The position numbers were made by a program, and so were the translations under genes. 64,000 nucleotides of DNA from Botrytis cinerea B05.10 (lineage: Eukaryota > Ascomycota > Leotiomycetes > Helotiales > Sclerotiniaceae), in the NCBI RefSeq assembly GCF_000143535.2, contig NC_037321.1, forward strand, positions 744,001 through 808,000, given 5' to 3'. The notes below the pieces were generated by a model. It saw nothing but the letters and a program-made list of their open reading frames with translations, was not told the DNA's origin and searched no databases. Of this stretch, positions 27,293 through 41,360 are shown piece after piece. The number at the start of each line of letters is the position of its first letter. Positions within the stretch are counted from its first letter, which is position 1.

Positions 27293-28966
27293 TCGATAGG
27301 TTTGCGATTGGGGTAGGATATTCTACCGTCTTTACAAGAGCTGGTCTCATCATCATGGGAGGTTATTTGGGCATTCTACACAGGGTAGCGAGAGAACTTG
27401 ATGAGTTATGAATAGCTGTGGATGGAAAGTGACATCTTTGTTTGCGTACGGGCTATGAAGTTACGCCTTTGTGTATGATACGATATGATGATACCACTGC
27501 AGAAATATATGATTTGACGATACAATTCTCAGGCACATACAGACATGCAGAATCCAATGAGTGAAACGAAAAATCTCAGATTTTCTCGGCACCCCCATTC
27601 TTGATCTAAAAAGCTAGCACTTTACGTACCTCTGCATGCAAATCCATATACCCAGCACCTGCATATCTATCCAGAGTAACTTCGCAAAAAAAGCCACCGT
27701 TACCTTCGCTTCCATGCACCACACCCACCCCGCTAAACTCGGGGTTTCATCTGGATCGAGAAAGGGATGCAGAAACACTCAAACTCACAGTCCAGTTTAC
27801 GCTCATCGTTCCCAAAAAGTCACATCGACAGTCCTTCATTCAGCTCCCAAGACATTGCGAAAAGTGAGGGGTAGGTAATCTCATTTATTATTAGGCGAGC
27901 TGGTACCGACGTCTAAGAACATCCTTCAAGAATCCCAGCCACATTATAGCTAATTATCAATAAGGTTGTGTCCTCGAAATCTCGTATGTTGATATTCATT
28001 GATCTCCTGAAGAACATCTGCGATTTTGACACTACAAGTGCGGGGAACTCTACCAATTATTTCCGATAAAAAGACCTAATCGGATCTCGGACCGAAACCC
28101 CTTATACTCTCTCTTTTCTTCCCCTATCATCCTCTCCTTCTCTTCAAGTTCATTTTTGGATTTCCCTTACCCATGACTCTTCCCCCTCAATCTCAATACC
28201 AATACCAACAAAATAATCCCAATTCCAATTCCATTGCATTGCATTGCATCGCCTCCCAAAACCCAACTCATTTGCACCACTCCAGGGAAGATCCCCCACC
28301 CCATCCGATATTCCAGCCCACCCCTCACATGAGTAAAATCGACCCATCCACCATCCTCGCTACCAAATTTCGCCTCCCCGTTGCACCCGAACGCCACGTC
28401 TGCGGAGAATCTAGGACCATCTCACATATAACTTCATATATCCTTTCCGAACACAGTGAGGCGGTGTTCTGAAATACTCTGTCGTGTAACCCGTTTTTAC
28501 TAGGACTATGTATGTAAGTAGGCCATCAAGTTAGGTACGCAAGCCAGCAAGCGAATGCGGAAATGTCGTACTAACTGTGTTAGAACTGCACAGCAGATGT
28601 GCCACCAAAAAAGACTGCCCTGTATTGTAACAAAAATGCACTCCATGCTTATCTCATGATCTTCTGCATGCATGAATGTGGTGCAACTTGCAAGATAATC
28701 ATCAAATTCTTGGTTTTATCTTGATCCGCGTGATTTATATGTATGGTTATCACGCCTGTGAAACTCCTCTTTAACAACTTTGAAAATGTTATAATGTAAA
28801 CTGATTTGGTATTTTACTGATCGTGATATCATTGAATCTTCGTTAATCTTATCTACCCCTCCACATCTCGATATGCATAGCATTCCCATCCCTGAATCAT
28901 ATGCTCCTATAACCTTTCGCGAAACACCCATATTCGCTAGTCTCAGATTAGGTAGACTTTATTCAA
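27293..28966. other. Intergenic between transcription factor and ULA1
   Basis: Contains a pyrimidine-rich stretch (about 28,105-28,200) and short tandem TTGCA/ATTCC units near 28,215-28,250, with an unconvincing 99-codon frame at 28173. No supported gene. Confidence 0.45.
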
Positions 28967-30770
28967 TTAGATCCTTAAAACTTGTGCTCTACTCGTGATA
29001 CCATCAAATATGCATGTGTTGTCGATCGGTACATATTGTTTAGTGATGATTTTGATGATTTCTTGTGCAACCATCCCTCCAGTCAACGAAGAAATGTTGT
29101 GTAATTCACCTCCTTTGGCTCGTGATACTTCTTCGGCAGCTTTCTGGACACGTATATTGGAGGATGCATTTGGTACTTCTTCGTCGATTTGAGCTAAGAT
29201 CTCAGATGAAGTAGCGACTGCTACATGGGCAGTTGCGTGAAGAGCCAAGTAAATAGGGAAGTTTGATAATGGCATCATCGTGAAAGGAGCGTTTTCATCA
29301 TTTAATGATTCCGAATCTACCAGCACGTTAATTACGAATTCTTGAACAATGAATATACACAGTGAACATACTTGCTATCTTTTGTAGATCTATTGTCGGA
29401 TCCGAGCCTCGAATAAGCTTGACGAAAGCAGCATTCTTGCAGAACACCTCTACTTCCTCTGTTTTAATCTCATTACTACGTGAATGTGCCTGGATAGTCT
29501 CCAGTACTTCCTGTACGTCTTGTCGAGCTTTTGCTTTATAAATGTTCTGAAGTTGTACATATGTACTCGACTGAGCCTTCATGTCTGGAACTGATCCCGG
29601 AAGTGGGAGCGCATTGTGCTTTTCATAAAACTTCTTCACAGCATGAGCGATAATCCAAAAATCCGAGTTGGATTCTGCCTAAAGTCAAGCTAGTTAGCAT
29701 TACACTTGCTTGATAGGGACATCTTCACCATACTTCGGTTGGTGTGTAGTCGAAAACTTCCTTCACGGAACTTTTCAGATCTTGTACGGATATGTTTTTC
29801 ATCACAGCTGCAACAGCTTCATCGAAGTTCTCCTCTCCACCTTCGGCATTATTTCTTCTTGTGCCGTTTGTCACAGTCGTCCTGAACGCTGTTTTGTCTT
29901 TATATGACGTCGGATAAGAGCCATTTTCTTCTTTCCATTTTTCCAAGAAATGCAAGAGCAGAACTAAGTAAGGTATATGGCCATGCTCATGATCGCTAAG
30001 AGTGTCGATGTCTTTGGTTAAATCAGCTGCAAAACTCGAAAGTTCTGGCCATGGCTTTAAAAGTCGTAAATCTGTTGTCGCGGCTGGATCTGGGTGAGTG
30101 TCAACAATAGGGAAGTTCCCTGGTAGATGCGTTTTGAAATATGAGTAAAAGCCTGCGGAGTGTATGCTGATGAGAGGCACGTTCTGCGACGTGCTGTATT
30201 TCTCCGCAAGGTCGAGGATTCTGGGATCGATTGGAAATGAGTATATTATCAATGTATATTTTTCTTCGTGATCTTCCGCAAACAACTGGTCGAGTTTATC
30301 GCCCTGCATTAATTCCGTTAGCAGATTTCACGGTAAAGAAGTAGACTCGCAGAGTTACCTTGAGCTTTGGATACCAGTCTCCCTTCACATCTGGATTCAG
30401 CTCTTGTAAAAGTTTCACACATTGTTCTGCCCTTGATTTTCCCAAACTATCTTCATCAAGAAAGAAATTGACACCCAAATCAGCCTCATTCACGAGTTCT
30501 TCGTCCGCAATTGTAAACTTTCCAATGCCTATTGCCGTTAGTTGACTGCATAACCTCATCGGCTTGTCACATACCTGGAAGAACTAAGTTCTTTAGAGTC
30601 TCAACACCGACTGTTCCAGAGCCAGAGTTCAACAGTAACAGATTGGCATTCTCCAGAGCTGCCTGCCCAGAAGCAGCCCACAATCGTAGCTGTCGATCAT
30701 ATTTCTTTTCCTTTTCGGAAGGGCCTTGCAGGACAGGAGGGTTCTGCTCCATGATTATCTCCGTCATCAT
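28967..30770 (-). CDS. ULA1: NEDD8-activating enzyme E1 regulatory subunit (ULA1 / APP-BP1)
   Basis: Regulatory half of the NEDD8 E1; with the catalytic subunit Uba3 it adenylates NEDD8/Rub1 for cullin modification. Five exons in transcription order: 30770-30575, 30528-30359, 30303-29734, 29678-29372, 29316-28967 (introns 46, 55, 55 and 55 bp), total 530 residues, close to the ~530 of the animal protein. The N-terminus has the E1 signature [12 protein letters not shown] and a ThiF-like nucleotide-binding fold ([20 protein letters not shown]). The C-terminus has the family motif [18 protein letters not shown] and IFDGI. As expected for this subunit, no catalytic-cysteine domain is evident. It is divergently transcribed from the isomerase gene. 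The last intron acceptor (ggtag) is the least certain join. Confidence 0.94.
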
Positions 30771-31249
30771 TCACGGGCACAGATTAGAAAGATAGAGTGT
30801 GCAGAGCGTTGGGTCTACAAAGGCGGCAGTTGACAGCTTCCTTGAACGTCCAGAAACTGTATGAGTGTATATGGAAGACATGGTGAATGAAGTAAATCAA
30901 CCAACACGGAGCCGTTGCAGAAGCCTTGCTTATCTAAGAATGGATGCTCTTATCTGCACGTGAGGACCGTCGAGCTCTTATCTTAGCGTCCGCCCACTCC
31001 GGAGAAACTCCTCACGGCTGTCTTCACCGAGCTTCACGCCTTCACTCCGGACACAATTCCATTCGGATCGGAGCGTCATCTTATTTCTTACTCAGCAATG
31101 TCGCATGAATTTGTCCAAAATTCTAGTCGGGCCATCCCACTTGGCTGACCCCACCAATATTGGGCACGTAGTCAAATAATTATTATCTCATCACTCACTC
31201 TCGTTAAATAATTGACCAGAATAAGATCTTACTTTTCCTAACCCGAGTT
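30771..31249. promoter_or_regulatory. Shared divergent promoter region
   Basis: The 479 bases between the two ATGs must contain both promoters. No clear TATA box or known operator is identifiable by eye. Leaders on both sides are unannotated. Confidence 0.5.
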
Positions 31250-32578
31250 TTGATGGAAATATATCCTCGCTATCTTGCTCTCCGGTTCTTTCGCTCTCAC
31301 ACGTTGTCTCGTCCGATTCTACGTCCGACTGGACTCAAGAACTCTACAATCTCGGTGCATCGTTCACTCACACGTGTTTGTCCCGCTACAGGCCATTCCC
31401 CCAGCATATATCCCATATTTCCACAATTCTTGAATATATCTAGAGGGAATTTTTCGAGCATATCTAAGCAGCAATATTCGAACCCAATGGCTTCCAACAA
31501 TCCAGCTGTTCCCGGCCAATCTGCGGCCTCCTCAAATCCGACAGTTCCAGCCACCGAAAATGCTACTCCTCATACCTATGACTACGCAAACCTTTCCCCA
31601 GTAGAGGCCTCAAAGCGTCGAGCAGCATACAGAGCAGTGGAGGATCACTTCGACCCTTCTTACAAATATGTCGGGATTGGATCGGGTAGTACTGTCGTTT
31701 ACGTAGTGGAGGCTATCGCTGCCAAAGGTCGAGATATCACTTCCAAGATGATCTTTGTTCCTACTGGCGATCAAAGTAAACAATTGATTATTGAAGCGGG
31801 TCTGCCTTTAGGAAGCATTGATTCTTTGCCTCCAGTAGTTGCTGAGCCTCTTCATTTGAGTGGAGATGCTGCTTTTGATGTTTCTACGGGTCTGCAAGAT
31901 CTAGGTTTAAAGGGAAAGCGTGAAAGTCTTGATGTTGCATTTGATGGAGCAGACGAAATTGACGAAGATCTCAACTGTATAAAAGGAGGTGGAGCTTGTC
32001 TTTTCCAAGAAAAGTTGGTCGCAACTTCTTCCAAGAAGTTTGTATGTGTAGCAGGTCAGTGAAGCACTTGGGTAACATGTCTCGACTTTGACTCGAACTA
32101 ATCATGCGTAGATTACCGAAAGCTCCAACCCCGTCTTCTCACTTCCTGGAAGGCTATTCCAATCGAGATTGCACCATTGGCCGCTCCAACCATTAAAAGA
32201 ATTCTAATTACTCTTGGCTCTCCGGACCCAAAAATCAGACAAGGTGGAAGTGCGAAAGCTGGGCCTGTAGTTACAGATAACGGCATGTGGATCATCGATG
32301 CGCCTTTCCCAAAACTTTTGATTCATTCAGATTTGAAGGGCAATGATAAGGGGGATGGAGAAAACGGCACTTGGGAGGTACACAACCTTGGAAGAAGATT
32401 GAAGAGAATAGTAGGCGTACTGGAGACTGGCCTTTTCCATGGTAGAAACGGCGCCCAGGTTGCCAATGCTGGAGAAGAGGGTGGTGGACAGAAGCCAGTG
32501 GCTGCGTATTTCGGCATGGAAGATGGAAATGTTGAGGTTCGCACTGCTACAGAACATGGGGTTAAGTCGAGACCTTAG
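31250..32578 (+). CDS. RKI1: Ribose-5-phosphate isomerase A
   Basis: Interconverts ribose-5-phosphate and ribulose-5-phosphate in the non-oxidative pentose phosphate pathway. Exons 31250-32054 and 32112-32578 with a 57-bp intron give 423 residues. RpiA motifs: GIGSGST (142-148), DGADEID (232-238), and KGGGA with Lys245 and Glu254 (QEKLVA), corresponding to the catalytic Asp/Lys/Glu region. The C-terminal part [20 protein letters not shown] is also characteristic. The first ~105 residues are extra relative to yeast (258 aa) and bacterial enzymes; the first 79 are Arg/Ser/hydrophobic with few acids. Met80 (31487) begins a shorter 344-residue form, so either an alternative start or an N-terminal mitochondrial-type signal is possible. 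Confidence 0.93.
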
Positions 32579-32963
32579 GTTTCTTTGTCGATCTTTGAGG
32601 AGAAGTGGAGCAAAGAGCTTTAACATTATAAACAATACTGATATAGGTGGTTAGCGAGCTATTCCCTTGATTAATTGATATTTTACCTTCACATTCGCCC
32701 CCCCCCCCCTTTTTTTTTAGATATCAGGCGATCGCGGGATTCTGGTTTTGGTTTGCTTCGGCAGACATGACTTACGTTTTATTCAAGTAGAATGGCAATT
32801 GTTTACATCTTGTCAAAATGGATTTCGAATTATATCATGCGGTGAGCGTCTTCTTCGACTCTAGCTTCTCTCCGTATGCCCAACACTTCGAAGCTCGTTC
32901 AAGTGTAATTAACAAGATTTAATGCCAGACGACAGTAGTAATATGGTTAGGCCAAGTTGACAC
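32579..32963. other. Convergent 3' region with a C12T9 tract
   Basis: Between the 3' ends of the isomerase and HET genes. Homopolymer C at 32698-32709 runs directly into T at 32710-32718. Presumably holds both 3' UTRs; no other feature. Confidence 0.6.
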
Positions 32964-35453
32964 TTAGACAACCATAAGATTAAACATTTTCTTGCTCGAA
33001 TCTATCTTGAGCTCATCCGTCCAAAATTCTCTGTACAACTGACACAATCCAACTCTCCGGAAGATGGCTAAGTTGTTGAAATCCCGCACTTGCTGAAGCG
33101 CCAAACCCGTCAGATATCGCTTAGTTCCACTATTTAATGTAATACTGCCATCGGGCAGGCAAGAAAGCGTCTGTGGAACCTTTTCTGAACTATGATAACC
33201 CAGTTTCCCATTCTTTTCCATGCTCAAATCCGACGGATCCTTGTCTTCTCGCATCAACAAAATGGCAAGACTGTTTGCCCTTAAACCGCTAGCTGTTGGG
33301 TCTGAATCTAAAGCCACGAATCCAATTATCTCGCCTTCACCGGAACCGTCAGCCTTCTCTTGCCCGAGAGTTCCAGGCCAGCGACTCGCAGACACGTTGG
33401 GTGGGAGGTACTGGGTATCGTAGCCGTAATTCTCAAAGTGTACTTGAGCTTGCTTCAAGTGACCTGTCAGAATCATATGGCCAGGCAATATTTGTGTAAA
33501 AGTGTTTCCTTTGTCTGGAGGCGAGCAGTCAACTTCAAGGCAGTGGCTTAGCGGACGTCCGGATGCTTTCAACCCCGAGTGACTGTATAGAAAGTTGATC
33601 TTCTCATGTTTCAGAGAGGCCCATGACCATGAGGGGGACTTTCCTTGAAATTCGTCTCGCTGTCGGAGACTGGGCACTATCGCTTTCAGGTAATGGGCTG
33701 TTCCCTTGGAGCTAATAGGCACATTCGTCAAGAAGGGAATGTGTGTGGCAGTGCTGCCTATTGAAAGCTGACTCATCCCTTCTGTCACAGATGAGGTGGA
33801 TTTTGGCATACTGCTTCCTTTCCTCGGAACAACAGTGTAGTATTCATCGCCCAACAGAGATGGGAATGCATACCTTCCACTATCTATCTTTGGCCGAGAG
33901 GTAACATACCATAGTAAGCCATACTCTAGGTCTTGCTTCCATAGACCAGCCAGATAATCGTATTTACGAATCTTGTGGATTCGGGTTGCAACACCAGCAA
34001 GTGCAGGTAGCTTGTCTGTATGATATGTCAAATCGCGAGCGGTGAAGCTTGATACAGCTTCATACCAGTCTTGAAAATATCGTCGTTTCGGATCCAAGGC
34101 AACTACCCATCGTGGGTTCCATTCTGGATAATGAAGCCAAGTTTTAAGCCTATAATCGAGTTTATTGGACGGGTGCGAGTTGCCATTTGGTGTAGTTTCT
34201 GTGGCACATACAGTAACACAAGACCAGCGAAGACCATCAGAACAAAACTTGAGAGTCCGAGCTGAAAGCACTTCTTCCTGGAAAATCCACCCACGACTGT
34301 CCAGTATTGTTCCCTGTTCATCGTCTCGAGGAAGTTCGGCAAATATCTGAGTTTTACTACCATTGGTTTCTATTTCATAGATGGGACAGGGTCGCTGCCG
34401 ATGTGGGTCGCGCTTTGCAAAAAGTCCAGCATCTGCGTAGTCACCATTGGCAGCACCAATCGTGATGACGGAACGAGAGTAAATTTCTCCCATTACAGCA
34501 AGCTCTTTCAACTTGTCTTCGGTCGAATCTTGGATGATGCACAGAGCATCTACCCAAAGATATTTAATCGATAGTGCTCGAGTAACTCTAATTGCGTCTT
34601 GGGTAGTCATGGAAAGCAATTGAACAGGAAGAGCGTTCAAAAACTGAAGATGATTTGCTTTCTTTAGTTGCAATTGACCCTTTCTGCCCCAACAATAACT
34701 CAAAGTAGCATAGGAAACCACTTGTCCTTTTGACTCTACAAGACGCGGCGCAATACTGGGATTCTCGTCGATATATATGACACGAGTAGGGAGCGCCCCT
34801 ATTGTTTCTCGGCAAAGCCGATGATCAAAACAATCAATCATCCATGTAATTGCCAATCTCATAGATGCGTCAAATCCATCGTCACGGTCTTCAAATCGTT
34901 GATATAGAGAGCCTTCGTAGGAACATTCGGAATAGACCTCAGGTAATTTGCCTATGGAAATCAGTCAAGAAACACCGTTGAACGCAAGATACTACGAGCC
35001 GTGAAGTACACTCAAATCCATATTCGCCGATAAATCACCATAGTGAATATCAAAAGACCCTGACCAATTAGTTCCGTCGTTGATTTTCACAAAATTCCGA
35101 CCGTCGCTCGATTTTGAAAATTCTCCTTTCTGGGTTAATATTAACAGCGTGAATCCGAGCTTCGAATTTATCAACGGAGTGTCGTCTCCAAGGAAGGCTG
35201 TGAGATCCAAAGCAGCAGATAATCTATCATTCGAGGATCTATTCACATTGCAACGTAGTCGAGCACTCATTAATTTGCACAGCTGGCACTCGGGTCGAAG
35301 CTGATTCCACTCTACCATACGACAGCTCTCGTGAAAATAGAATCCATGATTAGCGTACGCGGCTCGTATTTCTTCAGTCGCATCTTTTTGAAAAGTGACA
35401 CCAGTCTGTTGCAATGGAACAAATGAGATGTCTTGGCAAGCGGTGCAGAGCAT
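32964..35453 (-). CDS. HET (heterokaryon incompatibility) domain protein
   Basis: HET domains act in fungal non-self recognition and cell death after hyphal fusion; most family members have unknown partners. Exons 35453-35012 and 34951-32964 with a 60-bp intron give 809 residues. The N-terminal part has paired cysteines (CTAC near the start, CQLC around residue 57-60) as in many HET proteins. The HET domain spans about 225-390: YATLSYCWG (228-236), IKYLWVDALCIIQD, GEIYSRSVITIGAANG, and downstream DSRGWIFQEEVLSARTL. The 420-residue C-terminal extension has no recognised repeat or partner domain. The intron uses a slightly unusual gtgtac donor but is the only join that keeps the frame. No linked partner gene is seen. 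Confidence 0.9.
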
Positions 35454-36034
35454 GGTGAGATTCCGGTAAGAGGTACTGGAATGGTGTACTCTAATTATTG
35501 AATTTGATAGTAAACGCAGATATTTCCAGTAAGAATCACACGGGCTTTATATGTTGCTTGTTATCATGAGCTGAACACTGCCCAATATTGCGGCGTTGTG
35601 GCTTCATTTGTGTTTCTTGGCGAGTGTCAGCGTTGATATTGACAATCCAATAGTAAGGAGAAGCATCCTAGCTGAGCGAGTTAACTGTCTGCTTTATATC
35701 CCACGAAAGAGAATTAATGGATGGGACTATTCGAATTATTTTTGGGCTGATTCCTCTCATCAGGTGAATATATTAGCAGCCCGATACAATGACAGTAATT
35801 TCAGTTTTCAACGACCAGTCAAAACGAAATGGAATCACACTAGCATCAACCACACGTAGTCCTCGATCTCGCGAATAATTTCCATTAACCCTATCTCGTT
35901 ATCATAAATTTCCATTATTTCCTAATTCATCTAAGCCTTGAAATGCTGATCTCAAATCCTCTCTTTCATTTCGCTCGTATTTTCTCTTGATTCCTCTACC
36001 CTCCCACTGACTTTACTTTCATCCTCATGCATCT
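35454..36034. other. Intergenic, promoter of the HET gene and 3' end of the esterase
   Basis: An 87-codon + frame at 35596 has no domain. Nothing else supported. Confidence 0.45.
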
Positions 36035-38373
<2,339 letters not shown>

Positions 38374-39341
38374 CTTGTAGTACTCTTGAAAGTAGTCTCC
38401 AATTTCCAAAACGGCAACTTAATTCTTTCAATCGAAAAGGGAGACATGATTGACAGATTCGGTGAACTTATGCTATTTTGGAAAACCTTGGCACCTGCAG
38501 TATAATTTTCATCGAGACAAATGATTTGCCAATTATGCTTTTTTAAAGATGGGAGGCAACAATTTGAATGAGAGTGCCAGGTGTAGAATCATACAGGAAG
38601 ATTATCCACTACTTAGATCAAATCATCCCTACAGCAAGTTGAGGTCCTTGAACAATTCCCTTTTTGCTAAATGTGAATGACTTGCCGACCAAACACCCAG
38701 AGCTTGTACACCTTGAAGATAAATCCCAGTACTTGATTGGTACTCTTTCAATGGAAGAATTTGAACCAGTCGTAAGATACACGACCATCCCACCATTCAT
38801 CCATCCTAGATGTCACTTTTGATAGCCTATACAAGGATCCAACGGAGAAACTATTCCCATGCATATCGGATGTACCCCGGATGAAGATGTACCAAGACGA
38901 TACCATGTTCATGCCGCACGCAACAGGGCATCGGTGAGAGACTTGGCACGATATCAGCCTTCATTGCAGCACATCTTCCGATGTTTTCAGATGTTTTCAG
39001 ATGTTTGTTGGATTACAAACAGCCACCTTTGAGCTTACAGATATTGTGGGGTCAGATTTATGCCGCTATTGACCGCCCCAAAATAAGACTTCGCTTACAT
39101 AATCTTGATATGTTTAATGTGTTCCCCGTTCGGCTCGGGCCGTTTCATTCGAACTCAAAATATCACTTTCATCGTCCTGTCCGCCGAGTCTTGGGATAAG
39201 ACAGTTTATTTCATCAAGTGCTGCTGTTAACTGGAGCTCAACAACCACAATCATCAGGATGACTATTGGCGCTTGATGTAGGTGACGAAGAAGAGCAGCC
39301 GAGAAGGAGCCTCGTTCGGTGACACTGTGTGCGCAAAGGAA
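38374..39341. other. Divergent intergenic region
   Basis: Separates the esterase and the RING protein, both transcribed outward. Near 38,980-39,005 the unit CAGATGTTTT is repeated nearly three times. No gene. An in-frame ATG at 39282 could extend the RING protein by 20 residues but is not favoured. Confidence 0.5.
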
Positions 39342-40833
39342 ATGGAGTTTATTCTTCGTTGCAACGCATTGAAATGCAGGAAAGAGTTGAAGAACCATGC
39401 AGTGGTTACTACCTGCAGGTTCGTCTTCCATCAATTTCCCATCTCATATTTCAGATTCACAATTTCACTCGGAATTTTCATTACTCATCCTTTATAGTCA
39501 TGTTTTTTGCATCGAATGTGCAAATCAATCCCAGCTTTCAACAAGTGTACGGGAGAATCGACGAACAACATGTCCCGCATGCGATATGCATTTACCAAAT
39601 CCTGACGATGTTGTCGTTACAAATTTAGAACCAAGTGAGGACTATAAGACGAGCGTGTTGAGTGGACTCAATCCAAGCGTCATAATGGAGTGCGCAGGCC
39701 GAGCCTTAAGTTTCTGGGCATATCAAACAACTCAAGAGATGTGTGTGCCTGAAGTCCAATGCTGCAAGCTTTACTGACGAACTTGAAGTGTTTATCAAGA
39801 ATACCTTGCCAAAAGTTTGACAGACAAGTATTCGACGCTGGATTCTCAGATGGACAAGATAATACATGATGCAAATAGCGAGATATCGAACCTCCGCAAC
39901 AAAATGCAGGGTGGGATTCTAGATGACTTCCTTCATTCCCAACTGAACACTAAACGCTGATGTAGGAATGAATTCGGACAATGATGCTTTGAGGAGGAAG
40001 AATGAAGAGCTCCATCATGATCTTAGAGAGAGGAATAAGAAGTTACTTCAGACCCAGGAACTTTACGATAAGATGAAGCGTAGAGGAATGTTGGATCAAG
40101 TTCAGACTGCGGCTTCGAACGCAGTTGATGATACAATACAAGCGACGACAAACGGTAATCGCTTCACGGAAAACCCAGGCACAAATGACCACAGACCGCC
40201 TCTTTACGCAAATCAACAGACTGGCCCGCTGAATCATGCTAGCGGTTTTCTCAACTCAACCATGCCACCCCCACCCCAAAGAAGAAGACATAGTAGTGAG
40301 TGGGACAATATTGGTAGCCAAGGGCAAAGTCATGTGTCTCAGCACTGTAAGAAACATCTTGTCGCTACTAAAATTCAATTATGGATTACTTACGAAGAAT
40401 GTTACAGACAATCATGTTCAGGCAACTCCTTCCTCTCATCGACAGCCTTTGGCATCCAGCCATTTTCCTCCTACAAGCATCGGTAGGAACAATATACAAA
40501 GCCATATGGCTGGAACACCGTTGCCATTACCCAATGGTCGAGCTACCCCTCGTCGAACTCCACTTTCAAGTATCAATGTTAATACTGGTCAACCGTCCAG
40601 TTTTGTAGGTTATGGCTTGCGGGCAGGTCTGAAAGTGGGAAACCCAGGAGCATCTTTAGCATCAGACTTTGCTAGACCAAGTGGTCGATTAGGTATATCT
40701 GTCTTGAACACCTTTTGTGGATTATGCTAACTCTTCCGTAGTAGCGCAGAGACCTGGCTCAACCCTTCCATTTAGTCGTGACTCAGGGCTCGGAACCCCC
40801 TCAATTTCTCGAGGTGGAAGTAACTACTATTGA
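39342..40833 (+). CDS. HEI10: HEI10 / CCNB1IP1-like RING E3 ligase
   Basis: Homologue of the meiotic RING protein HEI10 (human CCNB1IP1), a predicted ubiquitin/SUMO E3 acting on the synaptonemal complex and at crossover sites. Six exons: 39342-39418, 39498-39740, 39789-39910, 39966-40346, 40408-40692, 40742-40833, total 399 residues. A C3HC4 RING lies at the N-terminus: Cys7, Cys12, Cys25, His27, Cys30, Cys33, Cys51, Cys54; intron 1 falls just before His27. The family segment LNPSVIMECAGRALSFW follows, then a coiled coil (about 108-185, IIHDANSEISNLRNKM), then a Pro/Ser/Arg-rich tail ending in SISRGGSNYY. This domain order is diagnostic. Intron 4 acceptor (gttacag) was chosen by frame. Confidence 0.9.
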
Positions 40834-41360
40834 CGTAGTTACTGATATTGCTATTCGAACCATCTATGTCTTTGCTGACCATACCAGATTCAATGATTCC
40901 CCGTACAACTATACTATTAATTCCAAAAATGTAGCTGTGACTCAGAAGTCATGTGGCGCTAAATAGTACTAGATGAGCTTTCTTTCTCCATTTTCTGTGC
41001 AAAATGACACCCTGGATTTTCTTTGTTGAGATTTGAGTACATTTGGTAAGGTCCTTTGTTTACATTGTTCATCCATTGATTTTCTTTGATAACCCGCAAA
41101 GCCATTGAGTATTGGTAATCATAGCCCCCGGAACAGAGGTTGAACAGTCAAATTCACAGAGATATAAAATCGTTTCTTTTTACTCTTGTAAAATTCTCCA
41201 GGATCTCTCTACTTCTCTAAATCACAGCGACTATTTCAATTAACCCACTCTGATAGTAAGTGGCAACTATAAAGTCTTAAAAATCTTGATCAACCGCCTC
41301 TGAAAAAAAAAGCTTGTGAAGGGTACCAAACTCAGACACTAGGTAGGTGAAACCAATACC
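40834..41360. other. Intergenic, HEI10 3' region and next promoter
   Basis: AT-rich, no domain-bearing frame. A short A8 tract at about 41,303-41,310. Confidence 0.5.

Noticed and set aside
28173..28472. 99-codon + frame rich in Gln/Asn/His
   Set aside because: Produced by short tandem repeats; no family and no conserved neighbours.
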